A stretch of 39,443 nucleotides of DNA from Phycisphaerae bacterium (GTDB lineage: Bacteria; Planctomycetota; Phycisphaerae; Sedimentisphaerales; SG8-4), in NCBI GenBank assembly GCA_030603035.1, contig JAUVYQ010000006.1, forward strand, positions 1 to 39,443, read 5' to 3'. Numbering within the stretch: position 1 is the stretch's first letter; every line of letters begins with the position of its first letter. Positions 6,487 through 15,614 of the stretch are shown in pieces. The notes below the pieces were generated by a model. That model saw nothing but the letters and a program-made list of their open reading frames with translations. It made no database searches and was not told the origin of the DNA. Both the position numbers and the translations under genes were made by a program.

Positions 6487-8544
6487 ATGCTGTCAACAAA
6501 CAAGAGAAACCAAAACAGGATGCAAAGGTTCCCGATGACTGCGAAAACACGGATGTTTTCGCTCGGAAAAGCCGATAGAATTATCATTTCTGTCATTTCA
6601 ATAGCATGGGCGCTGTTTCAACTGGCGTTACCCCGTTTTATAATACTCGATAGTACAACAGTAAGGGCGGTTCATCTGGCTTTTGCCATAACACTTGTAT
6701 TCCTGACAATTCCTGTTACCAAACATAAGCGTAAAGACAAGTTCCTCAATGCAGCAAGCCATATCCCGCTTATGGACTATATTCTGGCTGGGGCCGCATG
6801 TCTTTGTGTGCTGTACTTTGTTCTTGACTGGACGGGTATATCAATGCGGGCGGGCCTGCCCATTCGGCGGGATGTTGTTGCAAGCGTTATACTAATCGTC
6901 CTTCTATTAGAGGCATCAAGGCGTGCCATTGGACCGGCCCTCGTCATTATTGCCATTCTGTTTACACTCTTTGCCTTCTCAGGCTCTTACATGCCCTTGG
7001 TCTTTGCCTTTCGAGGGGTATCACTGCGAAGGTATCTCAGCCAGATTGCTCTATCCACAGAAGGGATTTATGGCATCCCCCTTTATGTCTCTGCCAATAC
7101 TGTTTTCCTGTTCGTACTGTTTGGGGCAATGCTTAATAAGGTTGGGGCGGGACGTTTTTTTAATGACCTTGCAATCTCTTTGCTTGGTCGATTCAAGGGT
7201 GGTGCAGCAAAAGCAGCAGTTGTCTCAAGCGGTCTAACAGGTCTTTTCTCAGGCTCAAGCATTGCCAATGTTGTTACAACGGGAACCTTTACAATTCCCT
7301 TAATGAAGAAAGTCGGGTATCCTGCGAAAATTGCAGCAGCAACCGAGGTTGCTGCAAGTACTAACGGCCAGCTAATGCCTCCAATAATGGGCGCAGCAGC
7401 GTTTATCATTGCAGAATATCTGGGCATCTCTTATCTCGACGTTGTAAAGGCTGCTGCCATTCCTGCTTTTGTGTCCTATTTTGCCCTGTTTTACATCGCA
7501 CATCTTGAGGCTTCAAAGCTTGGAATGAAAGGACTGCCGAAGGCGGACATTCCCGGATTTCTGACCGTACTTAAAAATGGATTCTATTACCTTATCCCGT
7601 TGGCTGTTTTGATATATGTATTAATCGTTATGCGATACACTCCTAACCTGGCAGCTTTTTATGCGATACTTGTCCTGATTGTGATTGTCTTTGTACGGGA
7701 AATCATCAAGGCGGCCGGAAACAGCACGAACATTGCAAAGGCACTTATAAAGGCAGTAATTAATGGCACCAACACCATTGGTGAAGGATTAATTGCTGGC
7801 TCGAGAAATATGCTCTCTGTTGCGCTGGCAACAGCCACCGCAGGGATTATTGTTGGGATTGTGTTCATGGGTATTAGCGGTATGGTTGTTGACATTGTAG
7901 CAGGACTCTCCTTCGGCTATATTTTCCCTCTCTTACTAATAACGGCAATTGCAAGTCTCATACTTGGAATGGGATTACCGACAACAGCAACCTATATTGT
8001 TATGGCTTCTATAACCGTTCCTGTAATCGTAGAGCTAAGCTCTGCAAATGGCGTGAGCGTTATTCCGCTGATGGCTGCTCACTTATTCTGTTTCTATTTC
8101 GGCATTCTTGCCGATGATACCCCGCCCGTGGGCCTGGCTGCCTACGCCGCAGCAGCCATCGCAAAGTCCGACCCAATACAAACGGGGATACAGGGATTCA
8201 TATATGATTTAAGGACCGCTGTCATTCCCTTTATGTTTGTCTTTAATGCCGAACTTATTCTTCACGGAATCAATAATTGGCCCCAGGCGCTGCTCATCTT
8301 TACAATGGCGATATTCGGCGCATTTGCCTTTACAAATGCGGTCCAGGGATGGTTTATAACAAAGAACAAATGGTATGAGGTTCCCTTGTTTCTTATTGCG
8401 TCGCTTATATTATTTTGTCCCACTGTTGTAACAAAGATTTTCAATCTGGATTTACATCTTAGATACTATATGTACTTTGTTGGAATGGCTGTCTATGCTC
8501 TATCTTACCTTGTCCAGAGATTAAGACTAAAAAGGGCATTTTGA
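6487..8544 (+). CDS. TRAP transporter fused permease (DctQM-type)
   Basis: The 685-residue multi-spanning protein fuses the small (DctQ-like, about residues 30-110) and large (DctM-like) subunits, as usual for TAXI systems. Signature pieces are SGLTGLFSGSSIANVVTTGT, AASTNGQLMPPIMGAAAFII, LILGMGLPTTATYIVMA and DDTPPVGLAAYAAAAIA. It imports the ligand of the upstream lipoprotein using an ion gradient (family knowledge). Length and motifs are complete. It starts immediately after the stop of the binding protein. Downstream the DNA turns at once into repeats, so this is the operon end. Confidence 0.95.
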   Translation: MLSTNKRNQNRMQRFPMTAKTRMFSLGKADRIIISVISIAWALFQLALPRFIILDSTTVRAVHLAFAITLVFLTIPVTKHKRKDKFLNAASHIPLMDYILAGAACLCVLYFVLDWTGISMRAGLPIRRDVVASVILIVLLLEASRRAIGPALVIIAILFTLFAFSGSYMPLVFAFRGVSLRRYLSQIALSTEGIYGIPLYVSANTVFLFVLFGAMLNKVGAGRFFNDLAISLLGRFKGGAAKAAVVSSGLTGLFSGSSIANVVTTGTFTIPLMKKVGYPAKIAAATEVAASTNGQLMPPIMGAAAFIIAEYLGISYLDVVKAAAIPAFVSYFALFYIAHLEASKLGMKGLPKADIPGFLTVLKNGFYYLIPLAVLIYVLIVMRYTPNLAAFYAILVLIVIVFVREIIKAAGNSTNIAKALIKAVINGTNTIGEGLIAGSRNMLSVALATATAGIIVGIVFMGISGMVVDIVAGLSFGYIFPLLLITAIASLILGMGLPTTATYIVMASITVPVIVELSSANGVSVIPLMAAHLFCFYFGILADDTPPVGLAAYAAAAIAKSDPIQTGIQGFIYDLRTAVIPFMFVFNAELILHGINNWPQALLIFTMAIFGAFAFTNAVQGWFITKNKWYEVPLFLIASLILFCPTVVTKIFNLDLHLRYYMYFVGMAVYALSYLVQRLRLKRAF

Positions 8545-8566
8545 GCCGTCGCTGGCTCGGCAACGC
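8541..8566 (+). repeat. Palindromic repeat, TTTAGCCGT family (variant)
   Basis: TTGAGCCGTCGCTGGCTCGG, then CAACG, overlaps the permease stop. It has the layout of the copies at 9978-10003 and 24563-24634: a conserved TAGCCGT flank followed by an imperfect hairpin core. Here the core is GTCGCTG/CGGCAAC. Confidence 0.5.
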
Positions 8567-8568
8567 AA

Positions 8569-8652
8569 TCTGTCCTCTGTCATCTGTCCTCTGTCGTCTG
8601 TCCTCCATCGTCTGTCCTCCATCGTCTGTCATCCGTCTTCCGTCTTCTGTGT
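8569..8652 (+). repeat. Degenerate 7-nt tandem array (12 units)
   Basis: Twelve exact 7-base steps are present, all variants of TCTGTCC (also TCTGTCA, TCTGTCG, TCCATCG, TCCGTCT). This is the longest of the period-7 arrays in the window and lies just downstream of the TRAP permease gene. Confidence 0.85.
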
Positions 8653-8655
8653 TCG

Positions 8656-8691
8656 GTTGGGTGGCAGCCTCAAGCGCAGCTTGGGGATGGC
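8656..8691 (+). repeat. Dispersed palindromic repeat, GGTGGCAGCC family
   Basis: The 28 bases at 8656-8683 are identical to 9950-9977, and the 32 bases at 8660-8691 are the exact reverse complement of 35717-35748. The core TCAAGCGCAGCTTG is a small palindrome flanked by GGTGGCAGCC and GGGGATGG. Confidence 0.85.
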
Positions 8692-8755
8692 TCCGCCCAG
8701 GATTGTTTACCCATCGACACCCCGGCGACGACATAGACAAGACACATCAGGCACC

Positions 8756-9202
8756 TCATTTTTTTGGCCCGATAGAAATCAAGTGCGAATACGTCCGCAG
8801 GTACATTCTCCCGCCCGCGACTGCTGGCGTCGCATGGCTCTTTTCGCCCAGAGCGTTCACCGCCAGCAGCTCGTAGCTGGCGCCCGCCTTAATCACCACA
8901 ACATCTCCCTCCCTCGTGATACAGTACAGTTTGCCGTCAACCCACACCGGCGAGCCGTAGAATCTGCCGCCGGGCTTTTCACGCCAGAGATCTTCGCCTG
9001 TCGCGCTCCGCAGGCAAGAGACATACCCACGGTCGTGAAACGTAAACAGCAGGCCTCCCCTCGCTAAGGACGTGGGGACATACGGCGTGGAACTACTATC
9101 TATCTTGTATGCCTCTACGGGTTGGCTGGCTTTGTCTCCTGTGCCGGGTCGGATTGCGATTAATCGCTTGCCGCTGACCCCCACCCGCCCTCGTCTTTTC
9201 AT
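8756..9202 (-). pseudogene. Truncated PQQ-like beta-propeller protein
   Basis: The product is the C-terminal end of a BamB/PQQ-type propeller. The beta-strand repeats are visible as SGKRLIAIRPGTGD, YVSCLRSATGEDLWREKPGG, GSPVWVDGKLYCITREGDVV and HATPAVAGGRMYLRTYSHLI. A full propeller needs about three times this length, and no signal peptide is present, so the 5' part is missing. A strong ribosome binding site (GGGAGGTG) sits 6 bases before ATG 9202, so the remnant may still be translated, with six foreign basic residues at the front. The frame itself stays open back to 9235. Confidence 0.7.
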
Positions 9203-9418
9203 CGGACACCTCCCATTAAAACACTTACTCGACACACATTTACAAATTTACCTGCAAATTAGTTGAAAGTCAATAGTAAGCTAAAGCAAAGTCGGAAATT
9301 ACTGAAAAGGAACGTTTTGCCACAGCTATGGCGTTAGAGGGTCTTCTATAATACAATACAATTGACCGATTGAGAGCCGGCCCCGTTAGGCGCGTGATAA
9401 GCGGCATTACAAAAAGAG

Positions 9419-9925
9419 ATGAATGAAACAAAATTACTTTTGAGGGCGTATTATGAAGCCCTGTATGACCGCCTCGAAGCCGGGAAGGACCTTTTGACGG
9501 CAACAATAGAAAAGCTGCTCCAGCAGGAGCTCGCAAAGCGCGGCTTTGGCAACTTTGACCGGGAAAAATACGCCGCATACCGCGATGCCTGCCTGGCTTT
9601 CGTCGATGAACGCGCAGAAACTTACAATCCAATCGGAATTCAATATACCTTTGACCGTATCAGGGCGAAGGAGGCCTTTGAATTACAGTTGCAGCTTGAC
9701 TGGTACGACAGCCGGCCGGAATTGGAGGCTTTGATGGAAGCCGTGCACGATATGGCACAAGCGCCGATGCCCGACGAAAAAATGTGCCAGCTCGCCGATG
9801 AGCTGATTAACAAGCTCGGGGCTTTTCCCGATAAGAGCATTATATCTGCTTACGAGGCCAGGCCCGCTCTCGGAAAGCTGCCCGACTACATCGTCGCGCG
9901 GGCCATCGAAGAAATCATCACGTGA
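9419..9925 (+). CDS. Hypothetical protein (168 aa)
   Basis: I do not recognise this protein. It looks like a soluble, acidic, mostly helical cytoplasmic protein with no signal peptide or membrane segment (LLLRAYYEALYDRLEAGKDL at the start, YIVARAIEEIIT at the end). AAGAGATGAATG places a weak ribosome binding site very close to the ATG. Codon use and composition resemble the housekeeping neighbours more than the repeats around it. It lies alone between the truncated propeller gene and dnaG. Confidence 0.65.
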   Translation: MNETKLLLRAYYEALYDRLEAGKDLLTATIEKLLQQELAKRGFGNFDREKYAAYRDACLAFVDERAETYNPIGIQYTFDRIRAKEAFELQLQLDWYDSRPELEALMEAVHDMAQAPMPDEKMCQLADELINKLGAFPDKSIISAYEARPALGKLPDYIVARAIEEIIT

Positions 9926-9949
9926 GCAAGACTTTATTGTCATTCCTGC

Positions 9950-10003
9950 GTTGGGTGGCAGCCTCAAGCGCAGCTTGTTTAGCCGTCGCCGGAACGGCGA
10001 CGC
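9950..10003 (+). repeat. Two dispersed palindromic repeats joined end to end
   Basis: 9950-9977 is identical to 8656-8683. It runs directly into TTTAGCCGTCGCCGGAACGG, then CGACG, a hairpin (GTCGCCG/CGGCGAC) shared with 24607-24634 in inverted orientation. The same two families also occur in one spacer near 8541-8691, in the opposite order. Confidence 0.8.
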
Positions 10004-10154
10004 AATCCGTCCTCTGTCTTTCAACTTCATCGTTCGTTATTCCTTATTTGATATTCGATATTCTTTCGGTCATCCCGACCGAAATCCCCCGCTCACCCCC
10101 ATGTCATCTTGAGCGTAGCGCAGCGGAGTCGAGGTATCTGGCCTCCGAATATAC

Positions 10155-10182
10155 AATAACCACTCACCAATTACCAATCACC
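10155..10182 (+). repeat. Degenerate 7-nt tandem array
   Basis: The four units AATAACC, ACTCACC, AATTACC and AATCACC stand in exact register. Confidence 0.7.
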
Positions 10183-10468
10183 AGCCGCAAGCATCGTGCA
10201 TCACCTGTCCGCCGTAGCTTCAGCGAAGGCGGAAGCATCGAGAATCCGTCCCACCAACCAACTGTCCAAAGAGGCCAGAAATGCCCTTTATCAGTACTAA
10301 AAGTGCGGTTTTGGCCCCCCGACTTGACTTTTCGCCAAATCGGCCTATATTTATGTAGTCAGTCTTTAGGCATGCGAGGCGGAAGAGGTATTAAAAATAA
10401 TCAATGGAAAATAATCAATATTGTAACGCAGTGCAAATCCGGCGCTGTTTGACGGAATCAATTTTAGT

Positions 10469-12277
10469 ATGGCAGGAGTGTTTGACAATAGTATAGTTAA
10501 TCAGGTTCAGCAGGCCAACGACATCGTTGACGTCATAAGCGAGCACGTCAACCTCAAGAAAAAGGGCCGCGAAATGGTCGGCTTATGTCCCTTCCACGAC
10601 GACCATCGACCGAGTATGTACGTCAACGGCCTCAAGCAGATATTCAAGTGTTTTGCCTGTGGTGCCGGCGGCGATGTCTTCAAGTTTCTTCAGATGCGCG
10701 AAAATCTGACTTTCCCACAGGCAATAGAAAGATTGGCCGACCGCGCCGGAATAAAGCTGAAAAAACTCAAAACTCAAAACTCAAAACCAAAAACTATTGA
10801 CGTCGACCCCAATAAGCTCGCGAAAGTCAACGCCTGGGCCACTGATTACTTCCAGAAAAATCTCGCTGACGAACAAAAAGGAAAGTCAACCCGTGATTAT
10901 ATCACTGAAAGGCAGATAACGCCCGAAAACGCCAAAAAATGGCGGCTTGGCTTGGCTGTTGATTCGCGCGATGATTTAATTAGGGCGGCGAAAGACAGAG
11001 GTGTTCCACCGAAGCTGCTGACTCACGCCGGCCTCGTTGTAAACCAGGGAGGCGGCATTGCCGATAAATTTGTTAATCGCTTGATGTTTCCTATTACTGA
11101 TGTAACCGGAAGGGTAATTGGCTTCGGCGGCCGAACGCTGGACGAAGCGGACGCCAAATACATAAATTCGCCGACAACGGTTCTCTTTGACAAAAGCAAT
11201 TCACTCTACGGCCTGGAGCAGGCCCGCCACCACATTGTCTCGTCAGCAACAGCAGTTGTTGTCGAAGGTTATACCGACTGCATAATGGCGCATCAGTTTG
11301 GCTGTGCGAATGTCGTTGCAACGTTAGGCACCAGCTTTACGCCCGGCCACGGGCGCATCTTACGGCGGTATGCAAAAAAAGTAGTTTTAATTTTCGATAG
11401 TGACACCGCAGGTATCGAAGCTGCCAACAGGGCCCTCGAGGTCTGCCTGTTACAGCGCATAGATATCAAGCTTGCGTCGGTGCCGGAAGGTAAAGACCCG
11501 TGTGATTTTCTTTTAACCGCCGGCAAAGAGCGATTCGAACAATTGGCCGACGAGGCCGTCGATGTCTTCCGGTTCAAATGGAACCGGCTTATGGAAAGTT
11601 TCGGCAGCGACGATACACTCGCCGGCAAAAAGCTGGCGATTGAAGAGTTTTTACAGACAATAGCCACGAGCTTATGGGCGGGTAATCTGCCGGCTATTGA
11701 CAAGGGCTTGATAGTCAACCGGCTATCGAAGGTCATCGACGCAGACCCCAAGGAGATAAATGCCGAACTATCCAGAAGAATTGCAAGGGCGGCAAAGACC
11801 GCAACATACCACGATACAATCGGCGCAGAGAACCAAAAAGTGCAAAGTACAGATTTCGGCCAGGGACTTTTCGCCATAGCTCAGCGGGAAGTCCTCGAAG
11901 TATTGCTAAATGAGCCGAAGCTCTTTGAGATTGTAAAGCAAAGAATTACAGCGGACCTCTTTGACGTACCAATATTGAGGCAAATAGCAGATATACTGTT
12001 TCAAACGCTGAGTACCGATATTAACGCTTCGCTCGCAGAAATACTGGCCGGTGCAGAATCCGTAGAGGCAGGCAGTGTTATTGTCCGGTTGGCACAGGGC
12101 GGAGAAGAAAAAGGCAATTTCCAATCTCGCTTGGCCGGGGCACTGGATGCAATGCAGCGAATACAGGGACGGAGAAAAAAAAGAGAGGTCAAAGCAATAG
12201 AAGACCAAACCCGGTTTCTACGGCGTTTCTCTGAAAATACCGTAAAAGAAGACCCTCATAACGTAGGAATGGTCTGA
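10469..12277 (+). CDS. dnaG: DNA primase DnaG
   Basis: The 602-residue primase makes RNA primers for replication. The N-terminal CHC2 zinc domain uses C40, H43, C61 and C64 (LCPFHDDHRPSM and FKCFACGAGGD). The TOPRIM core shows VVVEGYTD (E266) and VLIFDSDTAG (D310, D312), the metal-binding acids. The C-terminal helicase-binding part is present but diverged. Residues 98-110 (KKLKTQNSKPKT), in the linker between zinc domain and polymerase core, are encoded by a perfect 7-nt tandem array (10762-10796), an unusual in-gene copy of the spacer repeats. Only a weak ribosome binding site is visible. It lies upstream of rpoD on the same strand, the classic macromolecular-synthesis pairing, without rpsU. 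Confidence 0.97.
   Translation: MAGVFDNSIVNQVQQANDIVDVISEHVNLKKKGREMVGLCPFHDDHRPSMYVNGLKQIFKCFACGAGGDVFKFLQMRENLTFPQAIERLADRAGIKLKKLKTQNSKPKTIDVDPNKLAKVNAWATDYFQKNLADEQKGKSTRDYITERQITPENAKKWRLGLAVDSRDDLIRAAKDRGVPPKLLTHAGLVVNQGGGIADKFVNRLMFPITDVTGRVIGFGGRTLDEADAKYINSPTTVLFDKSNSLYGLEQARHHIVSSATAVVVEGYTDCIMAHQFGCANVVATLGTSFTPGHGRILRRYAKKVVLIFDSDTAGIEAANRALEVCLLQRIDIKLASVPEGKDPCDFLLTAGKERFEQLADEAVDVFRFKWNRLMESFGSDDTLAGKKLAIEEFLQTIATSLWAGNLPAIDKGLIVNRLSKVIDADPKEINAELSRRIARAAKTATYHDTIGAENQKVQSTDFGQGLFAIAQREVLEVLLNEPKLFEIVKQRITADLFDVPILRQIADILFQTLSTDINASLAEILAGAESVEAGSVIVRLAQGGEEKGNFQSRLAGALDAMQRIQGRRKKREVKAIEDQTRFLRRFSENTVKEDPHNVGMV
10762..10796 (+). repeat. 7-nt tandem array inside dnaG
   Basis: The units are AAAACTC three times, then AAAACCA and AAAACTA: five steps of 7 in the coding sequence. 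Because 7 is not a multiple of 3, the peptide (KTQNSKPKT) does not look repetitive. It falls in a loop between folded domains. Confidence 0.85.
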
Positions 12278-12280
12278 TAA

Positions 12281-12315
12281 TCGATAGTTGATAATTGTCT
12301 ATTGAAAATTGAAAA
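12281..12315 (+). repeat. Degenerate 7-nt tandem array
   Basis: The units TCGATAG, TTGATAA, TTGTCTA, TTGAAAA and TTGAAAA start 4 bases after the dnaG stop. Confidence 0.75.
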
Positions 12316-12370
12316 AAGTTGACTGAAGAGTAATAGAAAATTGTGAAATACTAAATGGCAAGGCTCATAC

Positions 12371-12405
12371 TCAATAGTAAATAGTCAATAGAAAATAGTA
12401 AATTA
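12371..12405 (+). repeat. Degenerate 7-nt tandem array
   Basis: The units TCAATAG, TAAATAG, TCAATAG, AAAATAG and TAAATTA end 16 bases before the rpoD start, so dnaG and rpoD are separated by two such arrays. Confidence 0.8.
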
Positions 12406-12421
12406 TGTAAGGGTACCGACT

Positions 12422-14200
12422 GTGGCAAAAAAAAGAACAAAAGCAGACAAACCAGATACCACCGATAAAGGCGGGCGTGATGCCGGCTCCCCGGCGACCG
12501 CCAAAATCAAAGACGCTGAACAGCAGATAAAAACGCTTATCGAAAAGGGCAGGAAAAAAGGATTCCTCACATATGAAGAGATGAACGCGGAGTTGCCCGA
12601 GGAGGCCGTTAGTCCCGCGCGCCTCGATAACCTGTTGGCGACGCTCGATGAAATGGGAATCAACCTGCTTGATGAAGCTGATGTCCAAAAGCAGACAGAA
12701 GAGGGATTTGAACCATCCGAAGAACTCGAAGTACCCTTGGACGAGGAAGAAGCCGCCAGAGAACAGCAGCTCAAAGAGGACGAGCTGCTCGAAAAACAGC
12801 TGGCGGGCGCCGAAGTCGCTCGAAGGATTGACGATCCTATCAGGATGTATCTGACGCAAATGGGGCAAATTCCACTGCTGACAAGAAAGTCGGAAATCGC
12901 ACTGGCTCGAAAAATTGAAATTACAAGAATGGGGTTTAGAAGAAAACTGCTGCAATGCGATTATTGCGCAAGAAACGCCCTTGATTTAATACAGCAGGTG
13001 AATGAGGGGACGCTGTCGTTTGATAGAACTATTAAGACTTCGCCTGCTGAAAAGCTCGTAAAAGCCGTGATAAAGAAACGGCTGACAATGAACTGCGATA
13101 CCGTGGACAAACTGCTCAAAATCAACCAGAGTCTGTTTAAGAAATCTCTCAAGAGTCAAGGAGACAAGATAGACAAGGACGGATTAAAGCGAATACACAG
13201 AAACAAACGAAAAATCGCAACGCTGCTCGAAGAACTTAGCCTGCGAATATCGAAATTGCAGCCAATGGGAAAGAAGCTGCACGGTATCAGTCAAAAAATG
13301 CGACAGTTAGAGCAGATTCTCGCAGAAGGGGGCAATAGGGATATAACCAGTGATGATATCGAGGCAATAAAGCAGGAATTGGCCGGGCTTCAAGAATTGG
13401 TGAACGAAGCTCCAAAACAGCTTGATAAGAGACTACGCTCAATAGATAACGTGTTTGCGCAATACGAGCACACCAAGCGGGAACTCTCAAGCGCAAACCT
13501 CAGGTTGGTGGTTTCAATTGCCAAGAAATATCACAACCGCGGCCTGAGCTTTCTGGACTTAATCCAGGAGGGCAATACCGGCCTGATGAGGGCGGTGGAT
13601 AAATATGAGTACCGCAGAGGATATAAATTCAGCACCTATGCGACGTGGTGGATTCGCCAGGCAATTACCCGGGCGATTGCCGACCATGCGCGAACGATTC
13701 GTATTCCGGTGCATATGATAGAGACGATGAGCCGACTTCGAATGGCGAGCAAGACTCTGCTTCAGAAGCTGGGCAGAGAGGCGACAGCTGAGGAAATCGC
13801 CGAAGAAGCCAAGATGAGCATAGAGGAGACGCGCAGGGTACTGAAGATTTCCAAGCACCCAATCAGTCTGGACAGGCCGATAGGCGAAAGCGAAGACAGC
13901 TACTTCGGTGATTTTATTGAAGATGACGATGTCGATTCGCCGGTGGCCTCGGCTGCTCAGGAAATGCTCAAAGAGAGAATCGATATAGTCCTGAAAACGC
14001 TTTCATATCGCGAACGCGAGATTGTCAAGCTGCGATTCGGAATCGGCGACGGCTACACCTATACGCTGGAGGAAGTGGGCAGAATCTTCAAAGTCACCCG
14101 CGAGCGGGTCAGGCAGGTTGAGGCAAAGGCCATAAGGAAACTGCAGCATCCCGTCCGGTCCCGCAAGCTCGAAGGGTTCTTAGACCATAAAACGGCGTAA
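12422..14200 (+). CDS. rpoD: RNA polymerase primary sigma factor RpoD (sigma-70)
   Basis: The 592-residue housekeeping sigma factor starts at GTG with TAAGGG 9 bases upstream. A lysine-rich N-terminus leads to region 1.1 (about 30-90, [20 protein letters not shown]). Then come region 1.2 ([19 protein letters not shown]), a charged spacer, region 2 ([56 protein letters not shown]) for core and -10 binding, region 3 ([12 protein letters not shown]), and region 4 ([20 protein letters not shown]) for -35 binding. All regions are intact. It lies downstream of dnaG, separated by short-repeat DNA. Confidence 0.97.
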   Translation: MAKKRTKADKPDTTDKGGRDAGSPATAKIKDAEQQIKTLIEKGRKKGFLTYEEMNAELPEEAVSPARLDNLLATLDEMGINLLDEADVQKQTEEGFEPSEELEVPLDEEEAAREQQLKEDELLEKQLAGAEVARRIDDPIRMYLTQMGQIPLLTRKSEIALARKIEITRMGFRRKLLQCDYCARNALDLIQQVNEGTLSFDRTIKTSPAEKLVKAVIKKRLTMNCDTVDKLLKINQSLFKKSLKSQGDKIDKDGLKRIHRNKRKIATLLEELSLRISKLQPMGKKLHGISQKMRQLEQILAEGGNRDITSDDIEAIKQELAGLQELVNEAPKQLDKRLRSIDNVFAQYEHTKRELSSANLRLVVSIAKKYHNRGLSFLDLIQEGNTGLMRAVDKYEYRRGYKFSTYATWWIRQAITRAIADHARTIRIPVHMIETMSRLRMASKTLLQKLGREATAEEIAEEAKMSIEETRRVLKISKHPISLDRPIGESEDSYFGDFIEDDDVDSPVASAAQEMLKERIDIVLKTLSYREREIVKLRFGIGDGYTYTLEEVGRIFKVTRERVRQVEAKAIRKLQHPVRSRKLEGFLDHKTA

Positions 14201-14201
14201 G

Positions 14202-14243
14202 TAGCGTTTAGCGTTTAGCGGATAGCGTATAGGGTATAGTGAT
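14202..14243 (+). repeat. Degenerate 7-nt tandem array (TAGCGTT type)
   Basis: The units TAGCGTT, TAGCGTT, TAGCGGA, TAGCGTA, TAGGGTA and TAGTGAT start one base after the rpoD stop. The same unit recurs at 27712-27759 and, as reverse complement, at 38501-38528. Confidence 0.85.
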
Positions 14244-14256
14244 TGAGTAGGGGTAT

Positions 14257-14284
14257 AAGGCTTTTCTTATGCCTTTATTTTTTG
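14257..14284 (+). terminator. Weak intrinsic terminator after rpoD
   Basis: AAGGC pairs with GCCTT around TTTTCTTAT, followed by TATTTTTTGG. The stem is short, but its place behind rpoD and the T-run fit a terminator. Confidence 0.4.
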
Positions 14285-14474
14285 GCGGATTTTTAGAATT
14301 GGCGGGGATTGCGGGTTTGGGGTATTGTGTTGCCGATTGCACTTAAGCAGGCAATCGTTAAAACGGTGCGGTGATGAGTCGAAAGATGAGCAAAAACAAT
14401 AAGTAAATCGGGACAGTCCGGACGGATTGGTTGTAAGGAATTGAGTTTATTGGGGCTTATTAAGGGACAGGATT

Positions 14475-14693
14475 ATGAGGTGGAATAGCAAGACCGACAT
14501 TATCGTACTATTAATAGCAGGCGGCGGTTTTGCTTTGGTAGGTTTAGTTGTTGGAGTCGTTGCCCCAATAATTGTTAATATCAAACAGGGCGGTATATGG
14601 GGTTTTTGGCCTATTCCAGTATCGGTTATTGTAATATGCTGTCTCGTTCATATCTTGAGACACAAAACTCATAAAAAGACGAAGGATGACTAA
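14475..14693 (+). CDS. Small membrane protein (72 aa)
   Basis: The protein is unrecognised. Two hydrophobic helices are clear: about 8-32 (IIVLLIAGGGFALVGLVVGV) and 42-62 (FWPIPVSVIVICCLVHIL), followed by a basic tail (RHKTHKKTK), which suggests an inner-membrane hairpin with the tail in the cytoplasm. AAGGGA lies 9 bases before the ATG. It stands alone in a repeat-rich spacer between rpoD and the cold-shock gene. Confidence 0.55.
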   Translation: MRWNSKTDIIVLLIAGGGFALVGLVVGVVAPIIVNIKQGGIWGFWPIPVSVIVICCLVHILRHKTHKKTKDD

Positions 14694-15083
14694 ACTTGAG
14701 CGGCAGTTGGCTGTGCGGAATTGAAGAAGACAGGCAATTGTTAAAATGGTGCGGTGATTTTGAGAAGGACAGGCTTTTCTCAGGACGACAGGGGCAGTGT
14801 AAAGCGTAAAGTGGAAAGTGTAAAACCACAGTGTAAAGTTTAAAATGAGATTGGTACGTTCCGTCCAAGGGCCGGACTTTCAGCACAACAGGGGCCGGAT
14901 TCCGTCAAACGGATGCCGGATCTTCGACTTCAACTTCGAGATTTATGATTTACGATTTTGGGAGTTAAATACCCCCAAACAAGTTTGAGGGTGCCACCCG
15001 GGCGTTACGGTTTTTTTATTTTTTTTTATTGACGCTGGTGATTGTTTCTGGTATAAGGCGGAGCTTGTCGAGCGTATTCCTTC
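14694..15083. other. Repeat-rich spacer between small membrane gene and csp
   Basis: No gene is seen. It contains a 7-nt array (14796-14844: AGTGTAA, AGCGTAA, AGTGGAA, AGTGTAA and relatives), a 38-bp direct repeat shared with 16660-16697 (14894-14931), a three-unit 7-nt array (14940-14960, GATTTAT type), and a palindromic repeat (14971-14999, CCCCCAAACAAGTTTGAGGG, then TGCCACCC) of the GGTGGCA family. A near-identical CAGGCAATyGTTAAAAyGGT pair occurs at 14350 and 14732. Confidence 0.6.
14894..14931 (+). repeat. 38-bp direct repeat, copy 1
   Basis: The block starts GCCGGATTCCGTCAAACGGA and ends GGATCTTCGACTTC. It is identical to 16660-16697. Inside it, GCCGGAT(T/C) recurs, so it is itself a small tandem. 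Confidence 0.85.
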
Positions 15084-15120
15084 GTCTCTCAGGAATATTC
15101 TCTTAAAAAATGTGAGAGAC
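15084..15120 (+). promoter_or_regulatory. 5'-leader hairpin of the cold-shock gene
   Basis: GTCTCTCA (15084-15091) can pair with TGAGAGAC (15113-15120). The structure lies 45 bases before the start codon. Cold-shock mRNAs often use leader structures, so a regulatory role is plausible but is inference. Confidence 0.35.
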
Positions 15121-15165
15121 AGAGAGTTAATTTATGGCTGCTTGAAAGGCCAAAGGAGCACAGTA

Positions 15166-15372
15166 GTGAGTACAGGTACAGTAAAATGGTTTAGTGGGAA
15201 AAAAGGATTTGGATTTATCACGCCCGATGACGGCGGCGATGACTTGTTTGTCCACCACTCGGAAATCAAGACGACCGGCTACGCCAGTCTTGAGGAAGGC
15301 CAGAAGGTTGAGTTCGAGCTCGGACAAGGCAAAAAAGGCCGGCCGTGTGCGACCAACGTAGTCCCAAGCTAA
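15166..15372 (+). CDS. Cold-shock domain protein
   Basis: This 68-residue protein is a single OB-fold cold-shock domain that binds single-stranded RNA or DNA. RNP1 is KKGFGFI and RNP2 is DLFVHHS, after the family start [10 protein letters not shown] chose GTG 15166 because AAAGGAG lies 7 bases upstream; the in-frame ATG at 15112 would add 18 residues unlike the family. A strong terminator follows at 15396. It is a single-gene unit. Length and aromatic residues (W, F, F, F, H) are complete. Confidence 0.95.
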   Translation: MSTGTVKWFSGKKGFGFITPDDGGDDLFVHHSEIKTTGYASLEEGQKVEFELGQGKKGRPCATNVVPS

Positions 15373-15395
15373 TGCAACCCGAGATGACGCCAAAG

Positions 15396-15430
15396 AAAAG
15401 GCTCCGCCTAACTGCGGAGCCTTTTTATTT
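15396..15430 (+). terminator. Intrinsic terminator of the cold-shock gene
   Basis: GAAAAGGCTCCGC pairs with GCGGAGCCTTTTT around CTAACT, running into TTTATTTT. The stem is perfect and strong. Confidence 0.9.
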
Positions 15431-15614
15431 TAAGCTTTAAGCCGGCAGATGATTAAGTAAAACAACCGCGCAATAAATTGTGTGGGTAAATATGGATTTC
15501 TGCTTTCGCAGGAATGACAATTATTAATAGATTTCTCGACTCCGCGATGCTGTGCATCGCTGCGCTCGAAATGACAGGGTGTGTGTTTGCTGCGCTCGAA
15601 ATGACATTTGGCTC

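Larger units (their letters stand above)
9926..10468. other. Repeat-rich spacer upstream of dnaG
   Basis: No gene is seen. The stretch holds a partial hairpin repeat (TTGTCATTCCTGCG, 9937-9950), the 28-bp GGTGGCAGCC repeat (9950-9977), the TTTAGCCGT hairpin repeat (9978-10003), a weak 7-nt array (10036-10063), a TCTTGAGCGTAGCGCAGCGG repeat fragment near 10108, and a four-unit 7-nt array (10155-10182). The frame 9922-10452 runs through these repeats and has no coding character. Confidence 0.65.

Noticed and set aside
9922..10452. Open frame of 176 codons upstream of dnaG
   Set aside because: It runs through several dispersed repeats and has no protein character or ribosome binding site.
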